A stretch of DNA of 44,611 bases from an uncultured Nonlabens sp. (GTDB taxonomy: Bacteria; Bacteroidota; Bacteroidia; Flavobacteriales; Flavobacteriaceae). Position 1 is the first letter of the stretch; every line of letters begins with the position of its first letter. The notes below the pieces were generated by a model. The model searched no databases. It saw only the letters and a list, made by a program, of their open reading frames with translations, and was not told where the DNA came from. Position numbers and translations under genes: made by a program. This document shows, one piece after another, positions 1 through 9,071 of this stretch. The stretch is from positions 1 through 44,611 of the forward strand of contig NZ_CANLXZ010000028.1 of the NCBI RefSeq assembly GCF_947495285.1, read 5' to 3'.

Positions 1-1
1 A

Positions 2-67
2 ACTATAAAATCAATCACAGGAAATCATCATTATCTAAAAGCTTTTTATGCGGCATTTAAGAACTAA
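2..67 (+). CDS. Possible C-terminal end of a gene cut by the window edge
   Basis: A frame open from base 2 to a TAA at 65-67 gives 21 residues ending in YAAFKN. It would converge with atpC, with a hairpin between the two that could end both transcripts. The fragment is too short to assign to a family and an open frame of this length can occur by chance. No function is proposed. Confidence 0.22.
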   Translation, partial: TIKSITGNHHYLKAFYAAFKN

Positions 68-164
68 ATTGGTATAATCCTAAGAACGTTCTAGTAAAAC
101 ACACAAGAAGCTCCTTAAAGAACTAATAGAAATAATCTTAAGAAATCAAATGTCCTATATAAAA

Positions 165-192
165 AAAGCCTCGATCCATAGATCGAGGCTTT
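165..192 (-). terminator. Rho-independent terminator of atpD-atpC
   Basis: A 12-bp perfect stem (165-176 with 181-192) and a CATA loop are followed on the minus strand by seven T residues. It lies 24 bases beyond the atpC stop. The plus-strand side has only a short T tract, so it works best for the minus strand. Confidence 0.9.
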
Positions 193-215
193 AATATATT
201 ATTATAAGAACGTTA

Positions 216-491
216 TTAATCTGCTAGTACTATCGCCTTATTATCTTTCATTTCTAACACTCCTCCAGTAATAGCAAAGTTAGTTGTACCATCTTCTTTT
301 GTAAAAAGAGCAGCGTTATCTTTATCTAACACTACATTACCAAATATTTTTACAGCACCTTTAGATAATAACGACACTACTGGCGCGTGATTATCTAACA
401 TCTGAAACTGTCCATTTATACCAGGTACAGACACAGATTCTACTTCACCTTTAAAAAGTGTTAATTCTGGTGTAACTATTTCTAAAATCAT
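216..491 (-). CDS. atpC: F1Fo ATP synthase epsilon subunit, short form
   Basis: This is the epsilon subunit of the F1 sector of ATP synthase, the central-stalk subunit that couples rotation to catalysis. At 91 residues it holds only the N-terminal beta-sandwich, opening MILEIVTPE with the conserved IPGxxGxFxxLxxHAP-like stretch at about residues 23-37. The C-terminal two-helix inhibitory domain of longer homologues (about 135 residues) is absent, as is common in Bacteroidota. It follows atpD by 73 bases on the same strand and is last in the transcript, ahead of a strong terminator. The alpha, gamma, delta and Fo genes are not in this window, so the operon is split, which is also common in this phylum. 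Confidence 0.95.
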   Translation of the reverse strand: MILEIVTPELTLFKGEVESVSVPGINGQFQMLDNHAPVVSLLSKGAVKIFGNVVLDKDNAALFTKEDGTTNFAITGGVLEMKDNKAIVLAD

Positions 492-512
492 ATTTGTATA
501 ATTTTATATCAC

Positions 513-560
513 AGTATACAGTCGTCTTAATCAGATCAAGACGACGGTAACTGTTATACT
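513..560 (-). other. Stem-loop between atpD and atpC
   Basis: The spacer between the two cistrons contains GTCGTCTT (521-528) and AAGACGAC (538-545), a perfect 8-bp stem. An outer pairing of 513-520 with 552-560 has one bulge and an asymmetric internal loop. It lacks a T-run, so it is not an ordinary terminator. It could act as a processing, stabilising or attenuating structure that sets the beta to epsilon ratio. That role is inference. Confidence 0.6.
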
Positions 561-564
561 TATA

Positions 565-2076
<1,512 letters not shown>

Positions 2077-2134
2077 TTATATAATGTTTTAAAACTTAAA
2101 AAGATACAGCTTTTAACGGCTGTTTTTCGTCGCG

Positions 2135-2142
2135 CAAAGATA
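2135..2142 (-). promoter_or_regulatory. Promoter -7 element upstream of atpD
   Basis: The minus strand reads TATCTTTG, matching the Bacteroidota -7 consensus TAnnTTTG. No TTG is present at the expected -33 distance, so only half of the consensus is seen. The predicted transcript start leaves a leader of about 50 bases before the atpD ATG. Confidence 0.45.
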
Positions 2143-2270
2143 CTGCTTTCATCTTTATAAAATTAAGCTGTTTTTTAATTTTTTTAGCGCTCTTTAATAT
2201 TAGAGCTGTACGAAGAAACGCATGTACGTATTAATCTGTAAATGAGATCGATAATAATATAGGAAATTCC

Positions 2271-2284
2271 GCTTTCGCGAAAGC
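2271..2284. repeat. Dispersed palindrome, copy 1 (intergenic)
   Basis: Perfect GCTTTCGCGAAAGC, extended by one C-G pair on each side. It lies between atpD and glmS, just beyond the glmS terminator. No T-run follows it directly. Confidence 0.95.
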
Positions 2285-2292
2285 GAAAATAA

Positions 2293-2321
2293 AATAGCCA
2301 TTCCTTAAAGAAATGGCTATT
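2293..2321 (-). terminator. Terminator of the glgA-like/DUF4270/glmS operon
   Basis: A 10-bp stem (AATAGCCATT at 2293-2302 with AATGGCTATT at 2312-2321) and a 9-base loop are followed on the minus strand by a T-rich tail. It sits 22 bases beyond the glmS stop. Confidence 0.8.
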
Positions 2322-2343
2322 CAACTATATACATATGGCCTAC

Positions 2344-4191
2344 CTACTCTACGGTAACACTTTTTGCAAGATTACGAGGCTGATCTACGTTCTTGTCTAA
2401 CATTACCGCTATGTGGTAAGAAAGTAATTGCAAAGGGATAGTAGTTAACAATGGTGTCATCAACTCAATGGTCTCCGGCACCTCGATAACATGGTCTGCA
2501 AGGTTTTTAACATCTACATCACCTTTAGTAACGATACCGATAATTTTACCACTACGAGACTTTATTTCTTGGATATTACTTACTACCTTTTCATAATGAC
2601 CTTTCTTAGTTGCTATGACAACTACTGGCATTTGCTCATCTATAAGGGCGATAGGACCGTGCTTCATTTCGGCAGCAGGATAGCCCTCTGCGTGGATGTA
2701 ACTAATTTCTTTAAGTTTTAAGGCACCTTCTAACGCTACAGGGAAATTAAAACCACGCCCTAAGTAAAGACAGTTTTTAGCATCCTTATATATAGCGGCT
2801 ATTTTTTCAATATGCTCATTTGACGTTAATGCTTCGGCAACTTTTTCTGGAATACTATCTAACTCTCTTAGATAAGTATAGAAATCGCTAGTTGAAATTT
2901 TACCTTTTTTCTTAGCTAACTGCAATGCTATTAATGTAAGCACAGTTATTTGAGTAGTAAACGCCTTAGTAGACGCCACTCCTATTTCTGGCCCTGCATG
3001 TGTATAAGCACCTGCATGAGTCTCTCTAGAAATAGAACTACCTACTACGTTACATACACCAAAAACAAATGCGCCACTTTCTTTGGCCAGTTTAATAGCA
3101 GCCATAGTGTCTGCAGTTTCTCCTGATTGAGAAATAGCGATAAGAACATCTTCCTTATCTATTACGGGATTACGGTATCTAAACTCAGACGCATACTCCA
3201 CTTCTACTGGCACACGTGCTAATTCTTCAAAAACATACTCTGCCACAAGACCTGCGTGCCATGAGGTACCACAAGCGACTATTAATATACGTTTTGCATT
3301 GATAAACTTATCAATATGATCATCTATTCCGGCCATTTTGATAATACCCTGATCTGCAAGCATACGACCTCTAAAGGTGTCCCTAATAGCGTCTGGCTGC
3401 TCATAAATCTCTTTAAGCATAAAATGATCGTAACCACCTTTTTCTATTTGCTCAAGATTCATTTGTAATTCTTGTACGTATGGATCTACCAAAGAATCAT
3501 CATGAATTTTTCTAACTTTCATGTCTTTATGAGTACGCACAACAGCCATCTCGCCATCTTCTAAATAGATAGCGTTTTTAGTATATTCCAAAAAAGGACT
3601 TGCATCACTAGCAATAAAGTATTCGTTCTCACCTACACCTATAGCAAGTGGTGAGCCCAAACGAGCCACAACAATTTCATTGGGTTTTTTACGATCAAAA
3701 ACAGCGATAGCATAAGCGCCGATAGTTTGATTCAATGCAATTTGAACGGCTTTTCCTAACTTTACCTTTTCTTTCTTTTTTACATCTTCTATAAGGTTCA
3801 CTAAAACCTCTGTGTCAGTATCTGATTGAAAAGAATAGCCTCTGTTTTTTAATTCTTGCTTTAAAGGCTCATAATTTTCAATGATACCATTATGTATGAT
3901 AACTAAATCACCACTATTAGAAAAATGAGGATGCGAATTAATATCATTAGGAACCCCATGAGTAGCCCATCTAGTATGACCTATAGCGATAGTACCTTCA
4001 GTAGAAATCTCTGCTTCAAGCTTTTTTTCTAGATCTACTACTTTACCCTTCGTTTTTGAGAATTTCAATTCTTTGCCGTCATAAATAGCGATTCCTGCAC
4101 TATCATAACCTCTATACTCAAGTCTTTTTAAACCATTTAATACTATAGGGTACGCCTTACGGTGCCCTATGTAACCTACGATTCCACACAT
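2344..4191 (-). CDS. glmS: Glutamine-fructose-6-phosphate aminotransferase (isomerizing)
   Basis: GlmS makes glucosamine-6-phosphate from fructose-6-phosphate and glutamine, the first step toward UDP-GlcNAc for peptidoglycan and lipopolysaccharide. The 615-residue protein starts MCGIVGYIG, so Cys2 becomes the N-terminal nucleophile of the class II glutaminase domain (about residues 2-220). Two SIS sugar-isomerase domains follow (about 285-425 and 455-605), with a CGTSWHA motif in the first and the conserved C-terminal tail ending in KSVTVE. It lies 11 bases after the DUF4270 gene, so it is the last gene of a three-gene operon, and a terminator follows. No ribozyme-like leader is expected or seen, because the gene is internal to the operon. 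Confidence 0.98.
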   Translation of the reverse strand: MCGIVGYIGHRKAYPIVLNGLKRLEYRGYDSAGIAIYDGKELKFSKTKGKVVDLEKKLEAEISTEGTIAIGHTRWATHGVPNDINSHPHFSNSGDLVIIHNGIIENYEPLKQELKNRGYSFQSDTDTEVLVNLIEDVKKKEKVKLGKAVQIALNQTIGAYAIAVFDRKKPNEIVVARLGSPLAIGVGENEYFIASDASPFLEYTKNAIYLEDGEMAVVRTHKDMKVRKIHDDSLVDPYVQELQMNLEQIEKGGYDHFMLKEIYEQPDAIRDTFRGRMLADQGIIKMAGIDDHIDKFINAKRILIVACGTSWHAGLVAEYVFEELARVPVEVEYASEFRYRNPVIDKEDVLIAISQSGETADTMAAIKLAKESGAFVFGVCNVVGSSISRETHAGAYTHAGPEIGVASTKAFTTQITVLTLIALQLAKKKGKISTSDFYTYLRELDSIPEKVAEALTSNEHIEKIAAIYKDAKNCLYLGRGFNFPVALEGALKLKEISYIHAEGYPAAEMKHGPIALIDEQMPVVVIATKKGHYEKVVSNIQEIKSRSGKIIGIVTKGDVDVKNLADHVIEVPETIELMTPLLTTIPLQLLSYHIAVMLDKNVDQPRNLAKSVTVE

Positions 4192-4202
4192 ATTTGTTTT
4201 TT

Positions 4203-5840
4203 TTAGTTGGTTGTTTCTGAATAATACACCTTTAAAACAGGCCTTTTATCCACCTCAGGGGAAAGGTTTCCATAAATAACTGTTCCTTCATGAGAAATAG
4301 CTGCGCCTAGGGGTATCATCTCTAAATCTGAATTATTAACAGGAGTGTCCTGTACACCTGTATTTCCTAGTAATGTTACGTTTTGACTAGTAACAATAGC
4401 TAATCTATTATTCTCAATAGTACCTTGAATTATATTATTTAAATGTTGGGTAATTCTAATTTTATAACTCGTCCCGTCAGAATCTAAATCATCTTCAACA
4501 ACTCTCTCTAGCCTACCTAAGTGATTTGTATTAGCGTTAACAGGAGCTATAGCCGCCGAAGATGTACCGAAAACAAAATCAGCAAGTATTGTATTATCGT
4601 CATAATCATATATCAAAATACGTTCTGGCTCTGATTCTCCGCCTTCAACAATAGATTGATTCACATGAAACTCAATAGAGGCTTCATTAATTAACCAATC
4701 GTTTTCAATAATTTGGGTTAATTCAGGAGCCTCGCCATCCACATCATTAGTAGCCTGACCGAATAACTCTATAACAGCTAAAGAACCAGGACCACCTTTT
4801 AAATATAAGTTTTCAGCACCATTAATAGGATCGCTAGAGGCTGCTATGTCTGCCTGCACAGTCGGTGAGAAATCGTTATCAATCAACACAGCTTTATTGC
4901 CATTAAAATTAATACGATATTCCGACACCACCCTTATAGCATCTGTCACGTCGCCATCGCCATCACTATCATTCTCATCTATTAAACCTGTATCAGCCTC
5001 TACCACGTAGGTTATTGATGCAGCGTTTAAATCTAGATGAATCATATTCCCATCACCATTTGCTGCTTCTATCTTAAAATAAAGTCCTCTGAAATAATTT
5101 TGAAAATTACTAGCAGATGATAACTCAGGTCTCGAATCAATAATAGAACCATCAGTATCTAATTGAAATAATAACTCTTTCCATTGATCCATGGTTAAAC
5201 CAACTCTAAGCCTTGGAGCTAATCGCTCTACAACCTCACTTACACCTTCATCACCTATTTCAGTTATCAGTTCTTCTGCATTAACAGGTATAAACGTTTC
5301 ATCCCTATAAATCAATTCTCCTTTATTAGAATCTATGATCTGATCTAGATCAGAGTAATAAACCGCGCCTTGAGTAACATCCTCACCGCTAAAGCTACTT
5401 AAAAAATACCCATTTCTATAAATTTTTAAATCAACTGATTGATTTCCATATATAGAGTCTAATTGATAAGTGGTCGCCTCATCCTGAATAGATATCGCTC
5501 TTGAATAGTAAGGCACATCAAGGTAAACATCCTTCAACACAGCATTACCACTAAAATCAACATTAGAATTTGCTAAATTAACCTGACTTACGATACCGTA
5601 AGTAGTCCTACCGTAAACCGGATCATTATAAGTACCCAAAGGAAAAGAGGTGAAATTATTAGTCTGGACAGGATGAACTGGCACACTATAAGTCTTTAAA
5701 TCAAATACCGCTTCTTGTATCACATCAGAAGCATCTTCTCCTAAAAAGTTTGCTCCCAAAGGAGTTAAATCATTATCACAGGACACCACTCCTAACACTA
5801 CCGCGATAGCAACCGCAGCACTACATAACATTTTTTTCAT
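4203..5840 (-). CDS. DUF4270 family lipoprotein
   Basis: This 545-residue protein is predicted to be a lipoprotein: MKKMLCSAAVAIAVVLGVVSC carries a lipobox with Cys21. The mature part opens DNDLTPLGANFLGED and is rich in beta structure, Asp, Asn and Ser, as in the Bacteroidota DUF4270 family, to which I assign it from overall resemblance. An acidic DSDGDGD run near the middle resembles a calcium-binding loop. Its function is not established. It sits 4 bases after the GlgA-like gene and 11 before glmS, an arrangement I recall as recurring in flavobacteria, which suggests an envelope or carbohydrate-related role. That link is inference from position only. Confidence 0.8.
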   Translation of the reverse strand: MKKMLCSAAVAIAVVLGVVSCDNDLTPLGANFLGEDASDVIQEAVFDLKTYSVPVHPVQTNNFTSFPLGTYNDPVYGRTTYGIVSQVNLANSNVDFSGNAVLKDVYLDVPYYSRAISIQDEATTYQLDSIYGNQSVDLKIYRNGYFLSSFSGEDVTQGAVYYSDLDQIIDSNKGELIYRDETFIPVNAEELITEIGDEGVSEVVERLAPRLRVGLTMDQWKELLFQLDTDGSIIDSRPELSSASNFQNYFRGLYFKIEAANGDGNMIHLDLNAASITYVVEADTGLIDENDSDGDGDVTDAIRVVSEYRINFNGNKAVLIDNDFSPTVQADIAASSDPINGAENLYLKGGPGSLAVIELFGQATNDVDGEAPELTQIIENDWLINEASIEFHVNQSIVEGGESEPERILIYDYDDNTILADFVFGTSSAAIAPVNANTNHLGRLERVVEDDLDSDGTSYKIRITQHLNNIIQGTIENNRLAIVTSQNVTLLGNTGVQDTPVNNSDLEMIPLGAAISHEGTVIYGNLSPEVDKRPVLKVYYSETTN

Positions 5841-5844
5841 TTTC

Positions 5845-6675
5845 TTAAGCTTCTTCTTGTTTTTCGTTTAAAACTTGATCAAGATAGAATTCCTCATAAG
5901 CATCGGCAAATTCTTCTGGAGAGTAATATTTCAGAACAGGCTTATCCACTTGCCCATCAATATACTCATCAATTTCTGAATCTAATTCTTCACTACCTTT
6001 AATAACGGCATCACTATATTTAATAGCGCTTTTCATTAAATTAACATACGTAGGATCTTCAAATTCTTCGAGTGCCTCGTCGTCCAATGCGTCATACTGA
6101 AGTTTCTCAACCATCTCATCATCTAACGCTCCTTCAAAAGATTGATTATATATAGAGGTAACTATTTTACTTTCTTCAAATAATGGATCATTACCATAAT
6201 AATTTTTCAAATACAACGGAAGCAAACTAGCTAACCAACCATGAACATGAATAATATCTGGCGCCCAGTTCAATTTTTTTACAGTTTCAATAACTCCTTT
6301 TGCAAAGAAAATAGCACGCTCATCGTTATCAGGAAACAACTCACCATCTTCATCTGTAAGAGTCGCCTTTCTTTTAAAGTAATCTTCATTATCAATGAAG
6401 TAAACTTGCATACGTTCTTTAGGAATAGACGCCACTTTTATAATAAGAGGCATATCTAGATCATTAATAATCAGGTTCATACCACTTAGACGGATCACCT
6501 CGTGCAGCTGGTGTCTTCTCTCATTTATATTACCGAATCTTGGCATAAAAATACGTATTTGACCACCGCGATCGTTCACCATTTTAGGAGCAAAATAAGA
6601 CATAGATGAGGCTTCTGTCTCTGGTAAATATGGTATAACTTCTGATGATACGTATAGAACTCTTTTTTCCTTCAT
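5845..6675 (-). CDS. GlgA-like protein, GT5 N-terminal half only
   Basis: This 276-residue protein resembles the N-terminal Rossmann domain of bacterial glycogen synthase (GT5): KRVLYVSSEVIPY at the start, RIFMPRFG near residue 40 and DIIHVHGW near residue 140. Full GlgA is about 480 residues and carries a second GT1-type domain, which is missing here. The ADP-glucose-binding KxGGL motif, expected near residue 15, is replaced by ETEASS. The C-terminus is acidic and Glu-rich. It is therefore unlikely to be an active glycogen synthase. Homologues annotated as glycogen/starch synthase of this length are, from memory, usual in flavobacteria, so this is probably a conserved form and not a local truncation. 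It is first in an operon with DUF4270 and glmS. Confidence 0.8.
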   Translation of the reverse strand: MKEKRVLYVSSEVIPYLPETEASSMSYFAPKMVNDRGGQIRIFMPRFGNINERRHQLHEVIRLSGMNLIINDLDMPLIIKVASIPKERMQVYFIDNEDYFKRKATLTDEDGELFPDNDERAIFFAKGVIETVKKLNWAPDIIHVHGWLASLLPLYLKNYYGNDPLFEESKIVTSIYNQSFEGALDDEMVEKLQYDALDDEALEEFEDPTYVNLMKSAIKYSDAVIKGSEELDSEIDEYIDGQVDKPVLKYYSPEEFADAYEEFYLDQVLNEKQEEA

Positions 6676-6711
6676 AGATCTTTTTATTGTTGCCTAACTT
6701 TTAGCAAGTTG

Positions 6712-6719
6712 CAAAAATA
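6712..6719 (-). promoter_or_regulatory. Candidate -7 element for the glgA-like operon
   Basis: The minus strand reads TATTTTTG, matching TAnnTTTG, 37 bases before the ATG at 6675. No -33 TTG is found at the usual distance. It lies next to the divergent panC promoter. Confidence 0.4.
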
Positions 6720-6728
6720 AGCAATTTC

Positions 6729-6758
6729 TTGCACTTTGCTTTGTAAACCTTATGTTTG
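6729..6758 (+). promoter_or_regulatory. panC promoter, full Bacteroidota consensus
   Basis: TTG at 6729-6731, a 19-base spacer and TATGTTTG at 6751-6758 match TTG-N19-TAnnTTTG exactly. Transcription should begin near 6764. The ATG at 6752 lies inside the -7 element and so cannot be translated from this promoter. Confidence 0.75.
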
Positions 6759-6784
6759 TAGGCACTATCATGTTAAAGAATGTT

Positions 6785-7642
6785 ATGATTTTTGATTCAC
6801 ATAAACTGCTTACAGAATACCTTAACGATCATATCCACCGTAAAAAAACTGTAGGATTTGTCCCAACAATGGGCGCACTTCATGAGGGTCACATTTCTTT
6901 AATGAAACAAGCTATTTCAGAATGTGATCATCTAGTCGTATCCATTTTTGTAAATCCGACCCAGTTTGATAATAGAAATGATTTAGACAAATATCCACGT
7001 ACCGTAGAAAAAGATGTTCTTTTTATTAAAAAACATATAGATTCTAACAAGCTAACTGTCTACGCACCCAGTGTTGAAGATGTTTATGGGAACAATACTG
7101 CCGCAAAAAAATATTCTTACAGCGGATTAGAAAATGTGATGGAAGGCGCAAATCGCCCTGGGCATTTTGATGGTGTCGGTACTATCTTAGAATTTCTTTT
7201 TAAAGCAGTATCACCAGACAAAGCTTTTTTTGGAGAAAAAGATTTTCAACAATTACAAATAGTTAAAAAACTAGTTGAAAACCTAAATCTAGACCTAAAA
7301 ATAGTAGGTTGCCCAATAAAAAGAGAACCTCATGGTCTTGCAATGAGTTCTAGAAATGAACAATTATCCCCTCTAGCGAGAGAAAAAGCAGCTTTTATAT
7401 ATGCTACCATTAGTAAAGCCCAGCCATATTTTAAAAGTAATAGTATTTTAAAAACACAAAAACTTATAGAAAACTTTTTTAAACAACAACCTGACTTCAC
7501 ACTTGAGTATTTCACAATTACTAGTGAAGAGACATTGCACCCAGTAAAACGCAAGTACAAAAAACACCATTATAGAGGTTTTATAGTCGCCCGTATAGAA
7601 GGAGTGCGATTAATAGATAACATCTCCCTACCCCAAAACTAG
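6785..7642 (+). CDS. panC: Pantothenate synthetase (pantoate-beta-alanine ligase)
   Basis: PanC condenses pantoate and beta-alanine, using ATP, to form pantothenate in CoA biosynthesis. The conserved [10 protein letters not shown] motif, with its HxGH signature, and the MSSRN motif of the nucleotidylyltransferase fold are both present. The start at 6785 gives 285 residues, matching the family (about 280), with PTMG at the expected distance from the N-terminus. Upstream in-frame ATGs at 6752 and 6770 are less likely, because 6752 overlaps the promoter -7 element and 6770 would leave almost no leader. panD follows after 62 bases and supplies the beta-alanine. This begins a plus-strand gene run through to radA and the TlpA-like gene. 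Confidence 0.95.
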   Translation: MIFDSHKLLTEYLNDHIHRKKTVGFVPTMGALHEGHISLMKQAISECDHLVVSIFVNPTQFDNRNDLDKYPRTVEKDVLFIKKHIDSNKLTVYAPSVEDVYGNNTAAKKYSYSGLENVMEGANRPGHFDGVGTILEFLFKAVSPDKAFFGEKDFQQLQIVKKLVENLNLDLKIVGCPIKREPHGLAMSSRNEQLSPLAREKAAFIYATISKAQPYFKSNSILKTQKLIENFFKQQPDFTLEYFTITSEETLHPVKRKYKKHHYRGFIVARIEGVRLIDNISLPQN

Positions 7643-7692
7643 CTCTTAAACAAGAAATTAAAAGCTATGATAAAATAATTTATAGTAAATCG

Positions 7693-7700
7693 TATATTTG
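7693..7700 (+). promoter_or_regulatory. -7-like element immediately before panD
   Basis: TATATTTG matches TAnnTTTG but ends only 4 bases before the panD ATG and has no -33 TTG. If used, the transcript would start at or near the ATG and be leaderless. It may be a chance match in AT-rich DNA. Confidence 0.3.
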
Positions 7701-7704
7701 CCAC

Positions 7705-8055
7705 ATGTTAATTACAGTTGTAAAATCAAAAATTCACCGCGTTAAGGTAACCGGAGCAGATCTTAACTACATAGGTAGCATCACAATTGATGCAGACCTT
7801 ATGGACGGTGCAAACATCGTAGAAGGAGAAAAGGTGCAAATCGTTAACAATAATAACGGTAATCGCTTAGAAACCTATGCTATCCCAGGACCTCGTGGTA
7901 GTGGAGAAATAACACTTAACGGTGCCGCTGCTAGAAAAGTTTCTAAAGGCGATGTATTAATCCTTATATGCTATGCACAAATGAGCATGGACGAAGCTAA
8001 GAAATTTAAACCTACGCTTCTCTTCCCTAATGAAGAAGACAACACGCTTTCATAA
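7705..8055 (+). CDS. panD: Aspartate 1-decarboxylase precursor
   Basis: PanD converts aspartate to beta-alanine, the second substrate of PanC. The 116-residue proenzyme has the expected start ([20 protein letters not shown]) and the self-cleavage site Gly24-Ser25 in NYIGSITID, where Ser25 becomes the pyruvoyl cofactor. The [10 protein letters not shown] and NGAAAR segments of the active-site barrel are also present. The gene next to it, panC, uses its product. The stop codon is followed 3 bases later by the TTG start of the next gene, suggesting translational coupling. Confidence 0.97.
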   Translation: MLITVVKSKIHRVKVTGADLNYIGSITIDADLMDGANIVEGEKVQIVNNNNGNRLETYAIPGPRGSGEITLNGAAARKVSKGDVLILICYAQMSMDEAKKFKPTLLFPNEEDNTLS

Positions 8056-8058
8056 ATA

Positions 8059-9042
8059 TTGAAGCCTACCGCTTTTAAAATAATAAAAATTGCTCTACCT
8101 CTATTATTGGGCTTTTTTCTTATTTACATTTCTTATAACCAGTTTACCGATGAAGAGAGAAAAAAAATTTACTTCTACCTTCTAGAAGCAAACTATAGCT
8201 GGATAGCGCTTGCCATTACATTTGCCTTTTTAAGTCACTTGTCAAGAGCATGGCGATGGAATTACATGCTAGAATCTTTGGGGAAAAAACCTAAATTCAT
8301 CACTAATGTCATGGCCGTAGGTGCCGGTTATGCCATGAATCTTATCATACCACGCAGTGGAGAGATCTCAAGAGCAGCCATAATTAACCGATCTGACCAC
8401 ATTCCTATGGATAAAGCAATAGGAACTATTATCGCAGAGCGTGTTCTAGACCTTATTATCCTTTTAATTATAACCGCTACCGCAGTACTTAGTGCAGGCG
8501 ATGCTATTATTAGTTTTTTTAAAGAACGTTTAGAATCTGCTTTCGCGGAAGCGGACCCTATAAAAGCAACTCTCTACCTTGCTGTCTTTTTATTAATTAT
8601 CATATCCATTATTTATATATCTAGAAAATTTCAATTCCTCTATAAAGTAAAAGACTTTTTAATAGGAATGAAAGAAGGTTTTATGACCATATGGACCATG
8701 AAAAAAAAGTGGCTCTACTTCTTCCATACTTTATTTATATGGGGCATGTACTTAGTTATGTTTTATGTAAGCTTTTATGCTATCCCAGGTATTGAGACTA
8801 TACCTATAAGCGCTATTTTATGCGCCTTTGTAGCTGGTAGTTTTGCAGTTGCATTTACAAATGGAGGCTTTGGTGCATATCCTTACTTTATTGCTCAGGT
8901 ATTGTTAGTTTTTGGTATTTCAGAAACATTAGGAACATCCTTTGGATGGATACTATGGCTTTCTCAAACCATATTAGTTCTCGTATATGGTCTAATTTCT
9001 TTACTATTGTTATCCTTAAGAGGTAGTCTTTCAAGTAAATAA
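8059..9042 (+). CDS. YbhN / LPG-synthase-TM family membrane protein
   Basis: A 327-residue inner-membrane protein with about eight hydrophobic segments. It resembles the lysylphosphatidylglycerol synthase transmembrane region (UPF0104/YbhN). The family signature region SHLSRAWRWNYML (about residues 61-75) and the IPRSGEISRA stretch fit that assignment. It lacks the C-terminal aminoacyl-transferase domain of MprF, so lysyl-PG synthesis is not supported; some relatives act in lipid flipping or transport. The start is a TTG 3 bases after panD, because the next in-frame ATG would remove the first membrane segment. A copy of the dispersed palindrome encodes AFAEA at about residues 161-165, in a loop between membrane segments. 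Confidence 0.8.
   Translation: MKPTAFKIIKIALPLLLGFFLIYISYNQFTDEERKKIYFYLLEANYSWIALAITFAFLSHLSRAWRWNYMLESLGKKPKFITNVMAVGAGYAMNLIIPRSGEISRAAIINRSDHIPMDKAIGTIIAERVLDLIILLIITATAVLSAGDAIISFFKERLESAFAEADPIKATLYLAVFLLIIISIIYISRKFQFLYKVKDFLIGMKEGFMTIWTMKKKWLYFFHTLFIWGMYLVMFYVSFYAIPGIETIPISAILCAFVAGSFAVAFTNGGFGAYPYFIAQVLLVFGISETLGTSFGWILWLSQTILVLVYGLISLLLLSLRGSLSSK
8539..8552. repeat. Dispersed palindrome, copy 2 (in CDS, variant)
   Basis: GCTTTCGCGGAAGC, one base from the perfect palindrome. It is read in the frame that gives AFAEA within the YbhN-like membrane protein. Confidence 0.9.
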
Positions 9043-9071
9043 TTGTAAATTCCCATCATAAAATTTTCCAT

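Noticed and set aside
2271..2284. Palindrome copies as ordinary terminators
   Set aside because: No T-run follows them, most copies lie inside genes, and true terminators are present separately.
5845..6675. GlgA-like gene as a recent pseudogene
   Set aside because: The frame is intact, sits in a tight operon and the length matches what I recall for flavobacterial homologues, so it looks like a conserved half protein.
6752..6784. N-terminal extension MFVGTIM.. of PanC
   Set aside because: Its ATG overlaps the -7 element of a consensus promoter, and the extension has no counterpart in PanC proteins.
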